In this document: positions 17,690-27,588 of the stretch, piece after piece | Position numbering within the stretch: the stretch's first letter is position 1 | Layout: each line of letters begins with the position of its first letter | From: Actinokineospora inagensis DSM 44258 | GTDB lineage: Bacteria; Actinomycetota; Actinomycetes; Mycobacteriales; Pseudonocardiaceae | Assembly: GCF_000482865.1 (NCBI RefSeq) | Contig: NZ_KI519518.1 | Span: 80,404-144,403, forward strand | Direction of reading: 5' to 3' | Length of the DNA: 64,000 bases | Notes under the pieces: generated by a model | Seen by the model: the letters and a program-made list of their open reading frames with translations, nothing else | The model's database searches: none | What the model was told of the DNA's origin: nothing | Program-made: the position numbers and the translations under genes

Positions 17690-19222
17690 CTAGCGCCGCG
17701 CGCGCTTGGTCTTGCGCGGCGGGGGCAGCGCCCCCTCGGCCCGCAACCGGGCCGCGTGTTCGGCGAGCGCGTCCACCAGGGCGGGCACGGTCGCGTGCTC
17801 GGGTTGCACGTCCACCCGCAGGCCGAACTCGCGGGCGGTCTCGGCGGTCTTCGGGCCGATGCAGGCCACCAGGGTCCGCGCGTGCGGCTTGCCCGCGATG
17901 CCGACCAGGTTCCGCACGGTGGACGACGAGGTGAAGCACACCGCGTCGAACCCGCCGGTCTTGATCATCTCGCGGGTCTCGGCCGGTGGCGGCGCGGCGC
18001 GCACGGTGCGGTACGCGGTCACGTCGTCGATCTCCCAGCCGCGGTCGCGCAGACCGGCGGCCAGTGTCTCGGTGGCGATGTCCGCGCGCGGCAGCAGCAC
18101 CCGCTCGACCGGGTCGAGGATGTCGTCGTACGGCGGGAAGTCGGCGAGCAGGCCCTCGCTGGACTGCTCGCCGGAGGGCACCAGTTCGGGGTTGATGCCG
18201 AACGAGCGCACCTTGGCCGCGGTGGCCTCGCCGACGCAGGCGATCTTGACGCCGGAGAAGGCGCGGGCGTCCAGGCCGAACTCGGCGAACTTCTCCCACA
18301 CCGCGCGGACCGCGTTGGTCGAGGTGAAGATGACCCATTGGTAGCGGCCGTCGACCAAGCCCTTGACCGAGCGCTCCATCTGCGCGGGGCTGCGCGGCGG
18401 CTCGACCGAGATGGTCGGGACCTCGCTGGGGATGGCGCCGTGCAGGTGCAGCCGCTCGCTCATCTCGCCCGCCTGGTCCTTGGTGCGCGGCACCAGGACC
18501 CGCCAGCCGTAGAGCGCGCGCGACTCCCACCAGGACAGCTTCGACCGCTGCGCGACGACCTGCCCGACGGTGACCACCAGGTGCCCGGACATCTCGCCCG
18601 CGTCGGCGGCCAGCGAGGCGAGCGTGGTGTCGATGGTGCGCTGGCTCGTGTTGGTGCCCTCGGCGGTCACCGCGACCGGGGTCTGCGCGGCCAGGCCGTG
18701 CTCGACCAGCGACGACGCGGCCTCGGCCAGGTGGCTGGCGCCCGCGTGCAACACCAGCGGACCGGGCACACCGGCCAGCCCCGCCCAGTCGATGTCACCG
18801 CGGACGTCGACCTCGGTGTGCGTGGAGCCCAGCGCGATGCCCGCGTACGCCGGGACGGCGGTGGCGGCGGACACGCCGGGGATGACGTCGAACACCGCGC
18901 TGGTGCGGGCCACGGCCTGCGCCTCGGCCACCACCGCGGAGTGGGTCAGCGGGTCGCCCGCGACCAGGCGGACCACGACCCGGCCCGCCTTGGCCTCGGC
19001 GGCCAGGTCCTTGGCGACGTCGGCGGGTTGGCCGACGGCGGGCCGCACCTCCGCGCCGGGTCGGGCCAACGCCAACACGCCGGAGGGAACATCGGGGTCG
19101 GTCACCACTAGCTCCGCGCGCTCCAGCAGTTCTTTCGCGCGGACGGTGAGCAGTCCCGCGTCGCCGGGGCCGGAGCCGACGAAGGCGACGCGTCCGGGGG
19201 ACTTTCGTGCACGGGTGGTCAT
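17690..19222 (-). CDS. hemD: Bifunctional uroporphyrinogen-III methyltransferase / uroporphyrinogen-III synthase
   Basis: A fused 510-residue protein. Residues 1 to about 245 are a SUMT/CobA-type methylase with FVGSGPGDAGLLTVRAKELL and RLVAGDPLTHS, which converts uroporphyrinogen III to precorrin-2. From about 255 onward (YGWRVLVPRTKDQAGEMSERL) it is HemD, which cyclises hydroxymethylbilane to uroporphyrinogen III. The usual start of CobA VGxGPGD is VGSGPGD. This fusion is common in actinobacteria and places a branch to sirohaem and cobalamin in the haem operon. Confidence 0.93.
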   Translation of the reverse strand: MTTRARKSPGRVAFVGSGPGDAGLLTVRAKELLERAELVVTDPDVPSGVLALARPGAEVRPAVGQPADVAKDLAAEAKAGRVVVRLVAGDPLTHSAVVAEAQAVARTSAVFDVIPGVSAATAVPAYAGIALGSTHTEVDVRGDIDWAGLAGVPGPLVLHAGASHLAEAASSLVEHGLAAQTPVAVTAEGTNTSQRTIDTTLASLAADAGEMSGHLVVTVGQVVAQRSKLSWWESRALYGWRVLVPRTKDQAGEMSERLHLHGAIPSEVPTISVEPPRSPAQMERSVKGLVDGRYQWVIFTSTNAVRAVWEKFAEFGLDARAFSGVKIACVGEATAAKVRSFGINPELVPSGEQSSEGLLADFPPYDDILDPVERVLLPRADIATETLAAGLRDRGWEIDDVTAYRTVRAAPPPAETREMIKTGGFDAVCFTSSSTVRNLVGIAGKPHARTLVACIGPKTAETAREFGLRVDVQPEHATVPALVDALAEHAARLRAEGALPPPRKTKRARR

Positions 19223-19242
19223 GTCAGGCCACTTCCCATCAA

Positions 19243-20199
19243 CTACGCCTCGGGACCGGAGAGCACCCCGGCCCCGAGTTCCAGCAGCTCGGCGGCCAGC
19301 GCCCGGCCGAGCTGCGCTCCTGCGGTCAGGTCACCGGTGGCCGAGGCGCGCATGACGTCGACCGCCCCGGCCGGGTCGGTCGGGTCGTACGCGGCGGCGA
19401 CCCCGCGCAGCGACAGGCGGTACACCACCTTGTCGTCGGCGTCGAGGTCTTCCACCACCTCGGCCAGTGCGCCAACCGGCGCGCTGCAGCCTGCCTCGAG
19501 CGCGGCGAGCATCGCGCGTTCGGCGGCCACCGCGGCGCGGGTGGCTTCATCGTCCACTGTGGACTGGAGCAGGTGCTCGACGTCGACGTCGTCGACGCGG
19601 CACTCGACAGCCAACGCCCCTTGTGCGGGCGCGGGCAGCATCTGGATCGGGTCGAGGGTCTCGGTGATCTCGGCGAGCCTGCCGAGCCGGGCCAGGCCGG
19701 CTCGGGCGAGGACGACGCCGTCCAGCTCACCGTTGGCGACCATCGCGATCCGGGTGTCCACGTTGCCGCGGATCGGCACGATCTCGTGCCCGAGGCCCAG
19801 CGCGCGCAACTGCGCGGCGCGGCGGGGCGAGCCGGTGCCGATCCGCGCGCCGGGGGGCAGCTCACCCAGGGTGAGGCCGTCCCGGGCGACCAGCGCGTCC
19901 CGCGGGTCCTCGCGGAGCGGGACCGCGGCGAGCGAGAGCCGGGGGTCCGGCGCGGTGGGCAGGTCCTTGTACGAGTGCACGGCCACGTCGACGGTGCCGT
20001 CGGCGAGGGCGTCGCGCAGCGCGGAGGTGAACACGCCGACGCCGATCTCGGCGATCGGCGCGCTGGAGCGGTCACCCGGGGTGGACACCGTGATGATCTC
20101 CACCCGGGCGCCCGCGCGGGTCAGCGCGTCGGCGACGGTGCCGGTCTGGGTCAGGGCGAGCGCGCTGCCGCGCGTGCCGATCCGGATCACTCGGTCCAC
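19243..20199 (-). CDS. hemC: Hydroxymethylbilane synthase (HemC)
   Basis: Polymerises four porphobilinogens to hydroxymethylbilane. The GTG at 20199 gives 318 residues and overlaps the hemA stop by 13 bp. Motifs present: [49 protein letters not shown], and the dipyrromethane cofactor cysteine in [11 protein letters not shown] (about residue 242). The much longer open frame upstream is antisense to hemA and not a gene. Confidence 0.96.
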   Translation of the reverse strand: MDRVIRIGTRGSALALTQTGTVADALTRAGARVEIITVSTPGDRSSAPIAEIGVGVFTSALRDALADGTVDVAVHSYKDLPTAPDPRLSLAAVPLREDPRDALVARDGLTLGELPPGARIGTGSPRRAAQLRALGLGHEIVPIRGNVDTRIAMVANGELDGVVLARAGLARLGRLAEITETLDPIQMLPAPAQGALAVECRVDDVDVEHLLQSTVDDEATRAAVAAERAMLAALEAGCSAPVGALAEVVEDLDADDKVVYRLSLRGVAAAYDPTDPAGAVDVMRASATGDLTAGAQLGRALAAELLELGAGVLSGPEA

Positions 20200-21533
20200 G
20201 GGGCACCACCGTCCACAAGAGACTGAACTGGCAAGGCGGCCGCGTCGTCCGGCGCGGCGACGGACGCGGGCTTCTGCGGGTCCAACTGGAACAGTTCGCG
20301 CAGCGCCTCGGCGTACCCGGTCCCACGCGGTCCGGAGGCGAGTTCCTTCACCCGGACCGTGGGGGTGTGCAGCAGCTTGTCGACCACCCGGCGGACCGTG
20401 CGGGCCAACTCGTCGCGGACCGGGGCGTCCAGGTCGGGCAGCCGCGCGTCCAAGCGCAGCAACTCGGCGTCGACGACCTCGGCGGCGCGGCGGCGCAACG
20501 CGGTGACGGTCGGGGTGACCTCGGCCGAGCGCTGCGCGGCGAGGTAGCCGCGCACCTCCTCGGCGACGATCTCGGTGGCCCGCCTCGTGTCGGCGCCGCT
20601 GGGGGCGTCGGCCAGCCTGCGCTGCAGGCTCGCCAGGTCGACGACGTGGACGCCGTTGAGGTCGGCCACGCCGTCCGCGACGTCGCGGGGCAGGCCCAGG
20701 TCGCAGATGACCAGCGGCTTGACCCTCGGGTCGAGGTGGTCCTCGGTGATGACCGCGCCGACCGCGCCGGTGCAGGACACCACCAGGTCGGCCGCGGCGA
20801 TGGCGGCGGTGAGCCCGGTGAGCCCGGTCGCGCGGGCCGGAACGCCCTGCTCGCGCAGGGACGCGGCCAGCCGGGTGCCGTTGGCGTCGGAGCGGTTGGC
20901 GATGACGACCTCGCCGATGCCCGCGCGGCGCAGCGCGGCGGCGGCCAGGCCGCCCATCGAGCCCGCGCCGACGATCAACGCGCGCCGACCGGCGAGCCCG
21001 CCGAGCGCGGTGTCGGCGTCGGCCAGCGCCTCGGACACCACCGAGCCGCCGACCTGGTCCAGGCCGGTGTCGGTGTGCACCCGCTTGCCGATCCGCAGCG
21101 CCTGCTGGACCAGTTCGTGCAGGGTGCGCCCGACCGTGCCCGCCGACTTGGCGGCGCCGTAGGCCGTGCGGACCTGGCCGAGGATCTGCGACTCGCCGAC
21201 GACCATCGAGTCCAGGCCCGCGGCGACGGTGAACAGGTGCTGCACCGCGGCGGCGGCGTAGTGCACGTACAGGTGTTCGTAGAGGTCTGCGGCGTCGGTG
21301 CCCGCGTGGCGGGACAGCACGCCCGCGATGTCGGCGAGCCCGGCGTGGAAGGCGTCGACGACGGCGTAGACCTCGACCCGGTTGCAGGTGGAGACCAGGA
21401 CCGCCTCGGACACGTTCGGGCAGGCCAGCAGCTCGCCGAGGACCTTGGGCACGTCGGTGGCGGCGACGGTGACCCGCTCCAGCAGCCGCACCTCGGCGGA
21501 GCGGTGCGACATGCCGACGGCGATGACGCTCAC
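20187..21533 (-). CDS. hemA: Glutamyl-tRNA reductase (HemA)
   Basis: Reduces glutamyl-tRNA to glutamate-1-semialdehyde, the committed and usually regulated haem step. The GTG at 21533 gives 448 residues and overlaps the rex stop by 3 bp. Motifs: [15 protein letters not shown] at the N-terminus, the catalytic cysteine in [12 protein letters not shown] (about residue 50), [13 protein letters not shown], and the NADPH-binding [17 protein letters not shown]. The C-terminal helix dimerisation region is complete. Confidence 0.96.
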   Translation of the reverse strand: MSVIAVGMSHRSAEVRLLERVTVAATDVPKVLGELLACPNVSEAVLVSTCNRVEVYAVVDAFHAGLADIAGVLSRHAGTDAADLYEHLYVHYAAAAVQHLFTVAAGLDSMVVGESQILGQVRTAYGAAKSAGTVGRTLHELVQQALRIGKRVHTDTGLDQVGGSVVSEALADADTALGGLAGRRALIVGAGSMGGLAAAALRRAGIGEVVIANRSDANGTRLAASLREQGVPARATGLTGLTAAIAAADLVVSCTGAVGAVITEDHLDPRVKPLVICDLGLPRDVADGVADLNGVHVVDLASLQRRLADAPSGADTRRATEIVAEEVRGYLAAQRSAEVTPTVTALRRRAAEVVDAELLRLDARLPDLDAPVRDELARTVRRVVDKLLHTPTVRVKELASGPRGTGYAEALRELFQLDPQKPASVAAPDDAAALPVQSLVDGGAPWTE

Positions 21534-22339
21534 GAGACCACCACCCCCGGCACGTGCCCGTTGGCCCCACCGTTCGCCTCGGCGAACGCGATCGCGTTGT
21601 CCGCGCGGCGGGCGACGTGGAAGGACAGCACCTGCAGCTCGACCGCGAGGTCGACCTTGCGGACCTCGACGTGGTCGGGCACCTGCAGCACGACCGGGGC
21701 GAAGTTCAGGATGCACTGGACCCCGGCCGAGACCAGCCGGTCGCAGACGGTCTGCGCGGCGGGCGGCGGGGTGGCGATGACGCCGATGGAGACCTCGCGC
21801 TCGGCGCACACCCGCGGGATGTCGTCGATGTGGTCGACCGGCAGCCCGCCGACGGGCACACCGACCAGGTCCGGGTCGACGTCGAACAGTGCGGTCACGG
21901 GAAAACCTCGTCCTGGGAATCCCCCATAGTTTGCCAGGGCGTGTCCCAGGTTACCGATTCCGACGACCGCGACGCTGTGTTTCCTGGTGAGTCCCAGGAT
22001 TCGCTCGATCTCCTCGATCAGCACGGCCACCTCGTAGCCGACGCCGCGGGTGCCGTAGGAGCCGATGTAGGAGAGGTCCTTGCGCAGCTTCGCCGAGTTG
22101 ACCCCGGCGGCGGCGGCGAGCTCCTCGCTGGACACGGTGCCCGCGCCCTGCTCCTGCATGCCGGAGAGCACCCGCAGGTAGACGGCGAGCCTGGCGACGG
22201 CGGCCTCGGGGATGGCACGGGCCCGGTCGCGGGCGGCGGGGACCTCGGTGACCCTCGGGATGGGGGTGGTGATCTCCGCGGCGGTGGGGGCGGGCGGGGT
22301 GACGCCGACCCCGTTCCGCTGGCCTCGCTGTGCCGCCAC
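21530..22339 (-). CDS. rex: Redox-sensing transcriptional repressor Rex
   Basis: A 269-residue NADH/NAD+ sensor that leaves DNA when NADH rises, derepressing respiratory and haem genes. The first about 35 residues are a Pro/Thr-rich extension; then a winged helix ([28 protein letters not shown]) and a Rossmann domain with [14 protein letters not shown], ending in a swapped C-terminal helix. The GTG at 22339 follows a GAGGAG site by 7 nt. First gene of the haem block, preceded by a Rex operator, so autoregulation is likely. Confidence 0.96.
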   Translation of the reverse strand: MAAQRGQRNGVGVTPPAPTAAEITTPIPRVTEVPAARDRARAIPEAAVARLAVYLRVLSGMQEQGAGTVSSEELAAAAGVNSAKLRKDLSYIGSYGTRGVGYEVAVLIEEIERILGLTRKHSVAVVGIGNLGHALANYGGFPGRGFPVTALFDVDPDLVGVPVGGLPVDHIDDIPRVCAEREVSIGVIATPPPAAQTVCDRLVSAGVQCILNFAPVVLQVPDHVEVRKVDLAVELQVLSFHVARRADNAIAFAEANGGANGHVPGVVVS

Positions 22340-22390
22340 GTGAGAGCTCCTCGAGGGGTTTCCGACTCCGGGTCGCCATTACGGTACCGC

Positions 22391-22408
22391 TTGTGAACGT
22401 GTGCACAA
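22391..22408. promoter_or_regulatory. Rex operator (ROP) upstream of rex-hemACD
   Basis: The 18-bp sequence TTGTGAACGTGTGCACAA differs from the consensus TTGTGAA-N4-TTCACAA at one position. It lies 52 bp upstream of the rex GTG, the expected place for autoregulation of the rex-hem operon as described in Streptomyces. Confidence 0.88.
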
Positions 22409-22477
22409 AGTCGGTGGCCAGGGCCTTGGAGCTACGTCATAGGTGACCCTCGCCTCCCCCTTCCGGTGGGTGCGCGA

Positions 22478-22508
22478 ACGGGTGGACGGCCGCGACCCGT
22501 CCACCCGT
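22478..22508 (-). terminator. Terminator after the fasciclin lipoprotein gene
   Basis: Perfect 12-bp arms ACGGGTGGACGG (22478-22489) and CCGTCCACCCGT (22497-22508) with a 7-nt loop, 24 bp beyond the stop at 22532. It separates this gene from the rex promoter region. Confidence 0.75.
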
Positions 22509-22531
22509 GTTGATCAACCGGCCGCGCCGGA

Positions 22532-23200
22532 TCAGGCCTTCGGGGTCAGCACCTTGTCGATCACGAAGACGGTGGCGTTGCGGGTGGGGATGTTCCCGCA
22601 CAGCACCTTGGCGCCGTCGACGGTGATGTCGTCGCCGGTGCCCGCGATGGTGATGTCGCCGCCCGCGGTGTCCAGCGACTGGACCTTCCCGGCCTTGACC
22701 AGGCCGTCGCGGTCGTAGCGCTTGGGCAGCACGTGGTACTGCAGGACCGGCGCCAACTCCTTCGGGTTGGCGGCCAACTCCTTGAACTTCGCGTCGCCGA
22801 GGGCGGTGAAGGCCGCGTCGGCGGGCGCGAACACGGTGAGGTTGTCGGTGGTGTTCAGCGTGTCGGCCAGGCCGGGGATCGCCGTGATCGCGGCAACGAG
22901 CTTGGTCAGCAGCGGGTTGGTGCTCGCGGCGGTGGCCACCGGCTGGGTGCCCATCGCGGTCAGGCCACCCGCCGTGTCGCCCTGCGGCAGGTCCTTGCAG
23001 TTGGGCCCGAACACCTCCGACGCGGTGGTCACCCCCATGCCCGACGCGTTCATCCCCGCCATGGTCGCCGGAGCTGTCGATGCCGCCGGGGCTGTCGTGG
23101 TCGTGGGGGCGCCGGAATCCTTGCTGCCACACGCGGTCACGGCCACCGCGACGACAGCGACGGCGGCGGCGACACCGAGGACCGGCTTGAACTTGCTCAC
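22532..23200 (-). CDS. Fasciclin-domain lipoprotein (MPT70/MPT83-like)
   Basis: A 222-residue secreted lipoprotein: signal segment ending AVAVTACGS (lipobox Cys near residue 25), a Thr/Ala/Met-rich linker, then one FAS1 domain with LLTKLVAAITAIPGLADTL, LTVFAPADAAFTAL (H1) and VLQYHVLPKRY (H2 region), ending FVIDKVLTP. A GTG start is preceded by AAGGAG at 6 nt. Such proteins are often encoded beside membrane molybdopterin oxidoreductases, as here; the exact role is unknown. Confidence 0.9.
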   Translation of the reverse strand: MSKFKPVLGVAAAVAVVAVAVTACGSKDSGAPTTTTAPAASTAPATMAGMNASGMGVTTASEVFGPNCKDLPQGDTAGGLTAMGTQPVATAASTNPLLTKLVAAITAIPGLADTLNTTDNLTVFAPADAAFTALGDAKFKELAANPKELAPVLQYHVLPKRYDRDGLVKAGKVQSLDTAGGDITIAGTGDDITVDGAKVLCGNIPTRNATVFVIDKVLTPKA

Positions 23201-23268
23201 CAGGATCTCCTTACAACGGGGACTGTCGCCGGGGATTCGACCGCACCCGACCCCTGGTTTGGCTTGGT

Positions 23269-23308
23269 TGAGCCGATTTTCCGCTCGATAGGGTGAAAGA
23301 TCGGCTCA
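23269..23308 (-). terminator. Hairpin at the end of the molybdopterin oxidoreductase gene
   Basis: 9-bp arms TGAGCCGAT (23269-23277) and ATCGGCTCA (23300-23308); the distal arm includes the stop codon at 23306. A possible terminator before the fasciclin gene; pairing is good but the 22-nt loop is large. Confidence 0.45.
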
Positions 23309-24859
23309 GGACACCGAGAAGAGCACCGAGTGCCAACCGGTCGCGCCGTCCGGGATGGGCGGCACCCTGGTCTCGGTCTGCGCCACGCCCGTGCGGTCGG
23401 TGGCGCGCACCTCGGCCCGGTGGTCGCCCGGCCCGAGGGTGAACGCGGTCCGCCACAGCCGCCAGGTCTGGTCGTTCACCTCGGTGGCCAGGTCGGCCTC
23501 CTGCCAGTCGCCGCCGTCCACCCGCACCTCGACCTTGGCGACGCCCACCGTCTGCGCCCAGGCGATCCCGGCGACGGTCACCCGCCCGGCGGGCTGCGAG
23601 CTGAACCCGCGCGGCACGTCGATGCGCGACTCGGTCTTGATCGGCGCCCGCTCGGCCCAGCCGCGGTCCTCCCAGTAGAAGGTCTTCTGGCCGAACTTGG
23701 TGACCTCCATGTCCACCACCCACTTCGTGGCGGACACGTACCCGTACAGGCCGGGCACCACCATCCGGGCGGGGAAGCCGTGCGCGACGGGCAGCGGCTC
23801 GCCGTTCATCCCGATCGCCAGCAGCGCGCCCCGCTTCGGGTCGAGCACGGCGTCCAACGGGGTGCCGCAGGTCCAACCGTCCACACTGGACGAATACAGC
23901 TCGTCGGCGCCGTCGAGCACACCGGCCTCGGCGAGCAGGTCGCGCAGCGGCACGCCGATGAACTTGGCGGTCGAGATGTACGGCCCGCCGACCTCGTTGG
24001 ACACGCAGGTCAAGGTGATCGCGCGCTCGACCAGCGGGCGGTTGCGGATGTCGGCGTAGCTCAGGTTGAGCTCCTTGTCGACCATGCCGTGCACCCGCAG
24101 GTGCCACTCCTCGGCGCGGATCCGCGGCACGGTCAACGCGGTGTCCACCCGGTAGAAGTCGGTGTTGCCGGTGATGAAGCCCGGCGTGCCGATGTTGCTG
24201 AAGTCGGCACCCGCCGGGATGGGGGGCGCCGGGGTGGTCGGCTTGAGCGGACCGACCGCGGCGCGCGAACCCTCCACATCGACCCGACCGGCCAGGAACT
24301 GCCCAACAGCGCCGAAAACGCCCGCGCCGACCACCGCGCCCGCCGACAGGCGCAGGAAACGCCGCCGCGACTCGTCGTCCACCCCGGCCACCGCCGCGCC
24401 GTGCAGGAACCGGAACACCGCCACACCGACCACCAGCGACACGATCGGCGCGAGCACCGCGATCGACCCGAGGTCCGGCCGGTGCAGCACGGCGAAAACC
24501 CCCAGCAAACCGACCAGCGCGGCCAGGACAGTCCCGGGTACCGCCGACCGGCGCGACAGGACGCCTGCCAGGACCGCCAGCACCAGGACGGTGACCGCCA
24601 TCCCGGACAGCAGCACCTGCTTGTCGTGGCTGCCGAAGTTCTCGACCGCGAAGTCCTTCAGCCACGACGGGGTCAGGTCGATCGCCGTGTTGCCGACGGC
24701 GAGGAAGGGTGAGGCGTTCGGGCCGACGAACCCGGCCACCAGGTGCCCGGCGGCCAGCGCCGCGGCCACCGACAGGACGCCGATCAGCGCGGCGACCCAG
24801 AATCCCAGGCGCCCGGCCGGGGCCGTCGTCTCTTCTGTTGTTCCCGTGGCAGTGTCCAC
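23306..24859 (-). CDS. Membrane-anchored molybdopterin-dependent oxidoreductase (sulfite-oxidase family)
   Basis: 517 residues. The first about 165 residues hold four or five membrane segments; then comes a linker with RRRFLRLSAGAVVGAGVFGAVG, which looks like a Tat-type or anchoring segment. The C-terminal half is a sulfite-oxidase Moco domain with the molybdenum-ligand cysteine in ITLTCVSNEVGGPYIS and downstream GFPARMVVPGLYGYVSATKWV, plus the Mo-co dimerisation domain. It probably acts on an S- or N-oxide substrate outside the membrane. Neighbours: the fasciclin lipoprotein and a glutaredoxin. Confidence 0.88.
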   Translation of the reverse strand: MDTATGTTEETTAPAGRLGFWVAALIGVLSVAAALAAGHLVAGFVGPNASPFLAVGNTAIDLTPSWLKDFAVENFGSHDKQVLLSGMAVTVLVLAVLAGVLSRRSAVPGTVLAALVGLLGVFAVLHRPDLGSIAVLAPIVSLVVGVAVFRFLHGAAVAGVDDESRRRFLRLSAGAVVGAGVFGAVGQFLAGRVDVEGSRAAVGPLKPTTPAPPIPAGADFSNIGTPGFITGNTDFYRVDTALTVPRIRAEEWHLRVHGMVDKELNLSYADIRNRPLVERAITLTCVSNEVGGPYISTAKFIGVPLRDLLAEAGVLDGADELYSSSVDGWTCGTPLDAVLDPKRGALLAIGMNGEPLPVAHGFPARMVVPGLYGYVSATKWVVDMEVTKFGQKTFYWEDRGWAERAPIKTESRIDVPRGFSSQPAGRVTVAGIAWAQTVGVAKVEVRVDGGDWQEADLATEVNDQTWRLWRTAFTLGPGDHRAEVRATDRTGVAQTETRVPPIPDGATGWHSVLFSVS

Positions 24860-24902
24860 GTCTGTCCTTCGGAACAGCGGCCGTCCCGGATCGGATCCCC
24901 GA

Positions 24903-25151
24903 TCAGGCGAGGGCGACGCGCAACCGGTCTTCCTCCACCCGCCAGTACCCGTGTTCGGCGCCGTCCACCAGGATCACCGGCACCCGGTCGCCGTACTCGG
25001 CCCGCAGTTCCCCGTCGGAGTCGACGTCCACGGTGGACCACCGCGCCCCGACCTCGGCGCAGATCCTGGCCACCTCGACCTCGGCCACCTCACAGGCGTG
25101 GCAGCCCACCCGGGTCACCACCGTCACCTCACGGCCAACCGCTTCACTCAC
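24903..25151 (-). CDS. Glutaredoxin-like small redox protein
   Basis: An 82-residue thioredoxin-fold protein with the redox pair in VTRVGCHACEVAEVEVARIC (CxxC at about residues 16-19), followed by VDVDSDGELRAEYGDRVPVI and a cis-Pro VPVI. It belongs to the short glutaredoxin/DUF836-type group found in actinobacteria. The GTG at 25151 overlaps the preceding stop. It may handle thiols or mycothiol disulfides; the partner is unknown. Confidence 0.85.
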   Translation of the reverse strand: MSEAVGREVTVVTRVGCHACEVAEVEVARICAEVGARWSTVDVDSDGELRAEYGDRVPVILVDGAEHGYWRVEEDRLRVALA

Positions 25152-26688
25152 ACGTCGACGCTACTCCGCAGACCGGCCCGGCGAATCTTCCCGGTTGCCG
25201 AGTGGGGGACCGATTCGACGAAAACCACCGAAGCGGGCACCTTGAACCGGGCCAGGTTCGCCCGGCAGTGCGCCAGCACCCCGTCCTCGGTCAGGTCGGC
25301 GCCCGCGACCGCCACCACGACCGCCCTCACCCGCTCGCCCGCGCGGTCGTCGGGCACGCCGATCGCCGCGACCTCGGCAACGCCGGGCAGTTCCGCGATG
25401 ACCTGCTCGACCTCGTGCGGGTAGACGTTGAAACCGTTGACGATGATCAGGTCGCCTGCCCGGTCGACCAGGCGGAGGTCGCCGTCGGCGTCGAGGTGGC
25501 CGACGTCGGTGGTGCGGAACCAGCCGTCCGCGTCGGGGCCGCCGTCACCGTCCGGCCAGTAGCCGCTGAACAGGTTCGGGCCACGGGCGGAGACGATGCC
25601 GGTATCGGATTCCTCGCCGAACGAGGCAACCACGTCATCTCCGGCATCCCCGTCGTCCCCGCTCGCGACCGGCAGTCCGTCGGCGTCGACCAGGCGCAGG
25701 TCGACCCCGGGGATCGCGCGGCCGACCGAACCGGGTTGGCGCCGCCGACCAGGGTCGAGGTGAGCACCGGGCCGGTCTCGGTGAGGCCGTAGCCCTCGAA
25801 GATCGGCAGCCCGGTCGCGGCCTGGAACGCGGCGTGCGTGCGCGGGTCGAGCGGGGCGGCGCCGGAGGTGAGCATTCGGACCCGGGACAGCGCGTCGCCG
25901 AGCCGGTCGCGGCCCGCCGTGGCCATGGCCCGGTACATCGCCGGTACGCCGACGACCGTCGACACCCGGTGTTCGCGGCAGGCGTCGAGGGCAGCGTCCA
26001 CGGTGAACCTGCCGATCAGCACACCTGTTGCCCCGGTTAGCGCTACCTGCCACAAGCCGGACAGTCCGTAAGCGTGCGCGAGTGGCACTCCCAACAAGAC
26101 CCGGTCGTTAGCGACAACGGGCGCGGGACGCAAGGCAGCACATTGACCGACATTCGCCAGCAGCGCTCGGTGCGACAGCATCACGCCGCGTGGACTGCCC
26201 GCCGTGCCGGAGGTGTAGCAGAGCAGGGCGAGGTCCTCGCCGCCGCCAATGGCGGAAAACCGCTCACTCGGCGCATCCTCAATCACCGGATCGGGGAGGG
26301 CGGTGCCGACTCTTCCAGCGCGATCGGTAACCCTGGGTATGCCAAATGCGAAACACACACCGCTGTGGTCCAGAACCCGGTCGATCTCCCTGGGCACGGC
26401 GTCCACCCCCAGCGGCACTCCGACCGCCCCGACCCGGAGTACCGCGAACAGCACCACACAGGCCTGGAGACCGTTGGACACCACGACCGCGACCCGGTCC
26501 CCCCGAGCGACCCCGCGCTCGGCGAGGACGTGCGCATACCGGTCGACGGCGGCGTCGACCCGCTGCCAGGTGAGTGAACGGCCACCGGGGACGTCGACCA
26601 GGCCGGGACGGCCGGGTACCTTCTCGCTCGCCCCGGTCACCAGGTCGGCGACGTTGCCGGTGGGCACGTCCACGGGTGGGTCGACCAT
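25148..26688 (-). pseudogene. Acyl-CoA synthetase (AMP-binding) gene interrupted by a -1 frameshift
   Basis: Two overlapping frames together make one complete AMP-dependent acyl-CoA ligase of about 513 residues. The 5' part (from 26688) has the P-loop YTSGTAGSPRGVMLSH and YGLTETGP; the 3' part continues GRAIPGVDLRLVDADGLPV, GWFRTTDVGHLD, NGFNVYPHEVEQVI and the catalytic-lysine segment SATGKIRRAG. The frames meet at about 25731-25733, where the coding strand reads AACCCGGTTCGG; one extra G would restore the usual text. All catalytic motifs are intact, so this is a recent mutation, an assembly error or, less likely, programmed frameshifting. Confidence 0.85.
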
Positions 26689-26898
26689 CGGTGGCGCCTC
26701 TCCGTCGTCCGGTCACCATCAGGGAGCAGCGAGCAGCGCAGTGTGGCACGGATCACCCACGTCACGGTTAACTACTCACTTCATCCCCATCCTGGCCCAC
26801 CCACCGTTACCTACTGAAAAGTAACAATCCGTAAGCTGCTCGAGCGATCCCCCGGCGGTGGCGCGACCGCCGGGACCGAGGGAGTGTGCGGCCGTCCG

Positions 26899-27543
26899 AT
26901 GACCCGCCAGACGCGATCCGACCCCACCGACCGGGGCGTGCCGTCGGCACGGTCGGGCACCGACGGCCAGACCGGGTCCGCGGTGCCGGACGTGGCGCAC
27001 AGCGAGTCTTGGGCGCTGGTGCACGCCGCCCAGCAGGGCGACACGGTGGCCTTCGGTCAGCTCTACGACCGCTACGTCGACGTCGTCTACCGGTACGTCC
27101 TCTTCCGGGTCGGGGACCGCGAGCTCGCCGAGGACGTCACCAGCGAGACGTTCTTACGGGCCTTACGCCGGATCACCTCCGTCACCTACCAGGGCCGCGA
27201 CGTCGGCGCCTGGTTCGTCACGATCGCCAGGAACCTGGTGCTCGACCACGTGAAGTCCAGCCGCTTCCGGCTCGAGGTCACCACCGGCGAGATCCGCGAC
27301 TCCGAGCGGCTCGAGGCCGGTCCGGAGCAGCAGGTCATGTCCAAGGTCACCCGTGAGGCGCTGCTCGGCTGCGTCGACCAGCTCGGCGACGACCAGCGGG
27401 AGTGCATCGTGCTGCGGTTCCTGCAGGGCTTGTCCGTCGCCGAGACGGCGGAGATCATGAACCGGAACGAGGGCGCGGTCAAGGCGCTGCAGCACCGCGC
27501 GGTGCGCAGGCTGGCGCAACTGCTGCCGACCGAGCTGCGTTGA
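26899..27543 (+). CDS. ECF RNA polymerase sigma factor, BldN-type
   Basis: About 214 residues from ATG 26899 (a GTG at 26884 is an alternative). Region 2 reads FGQLYDRYVDVVYRYVLFRV and DRELAEDVTSETFLRALRRI; region 4 reads DQRECIVLRFLQGLSVAETA then EIMNRNEGAVKALQHRAVRR. The next gene is an RsbN-like membrane protein, and the neighbourhood (rex, HAD phosphatase, bS22, HTH) matches the Streptomyces bldN locus, so orthology to BldN is likely. The roughly 40-residue N-terminal extension is shorter than the BldN pro-sequence. Confidence 0.85.
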   Translation: MTRQTRSDPTDRGVPSARSGTDGQTGSAVPDVAHSESWALVHAAQQGDTVAFGQLYDRYVDVVYRYVLFRVGDRELAEDVTSETFLRALRRITSVTYQGRDVGAWFVTIARNLVLDHVKSSRFRLEVTTGEIRDSERLEAGPEQQVMSKVTREALLGCVDQLGDDQRECIVLRFLQGLSVAETAEIMNRNEGAVKALQHRAVRRLAQLLPTELR

Positions 27544-27588
27544 TGGAGGTGGCGGGCTCCGGACTCGTGGCCCGCATACGAGTTTGAG

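Noticed and set aside
25447-26688. Two separate genes for the acyl-CoA ligase halves
   Set aside because: The motifs are complementary halves of one enzyme and the join is explained by one missing G; two genes would leave both halves without a complete active site.
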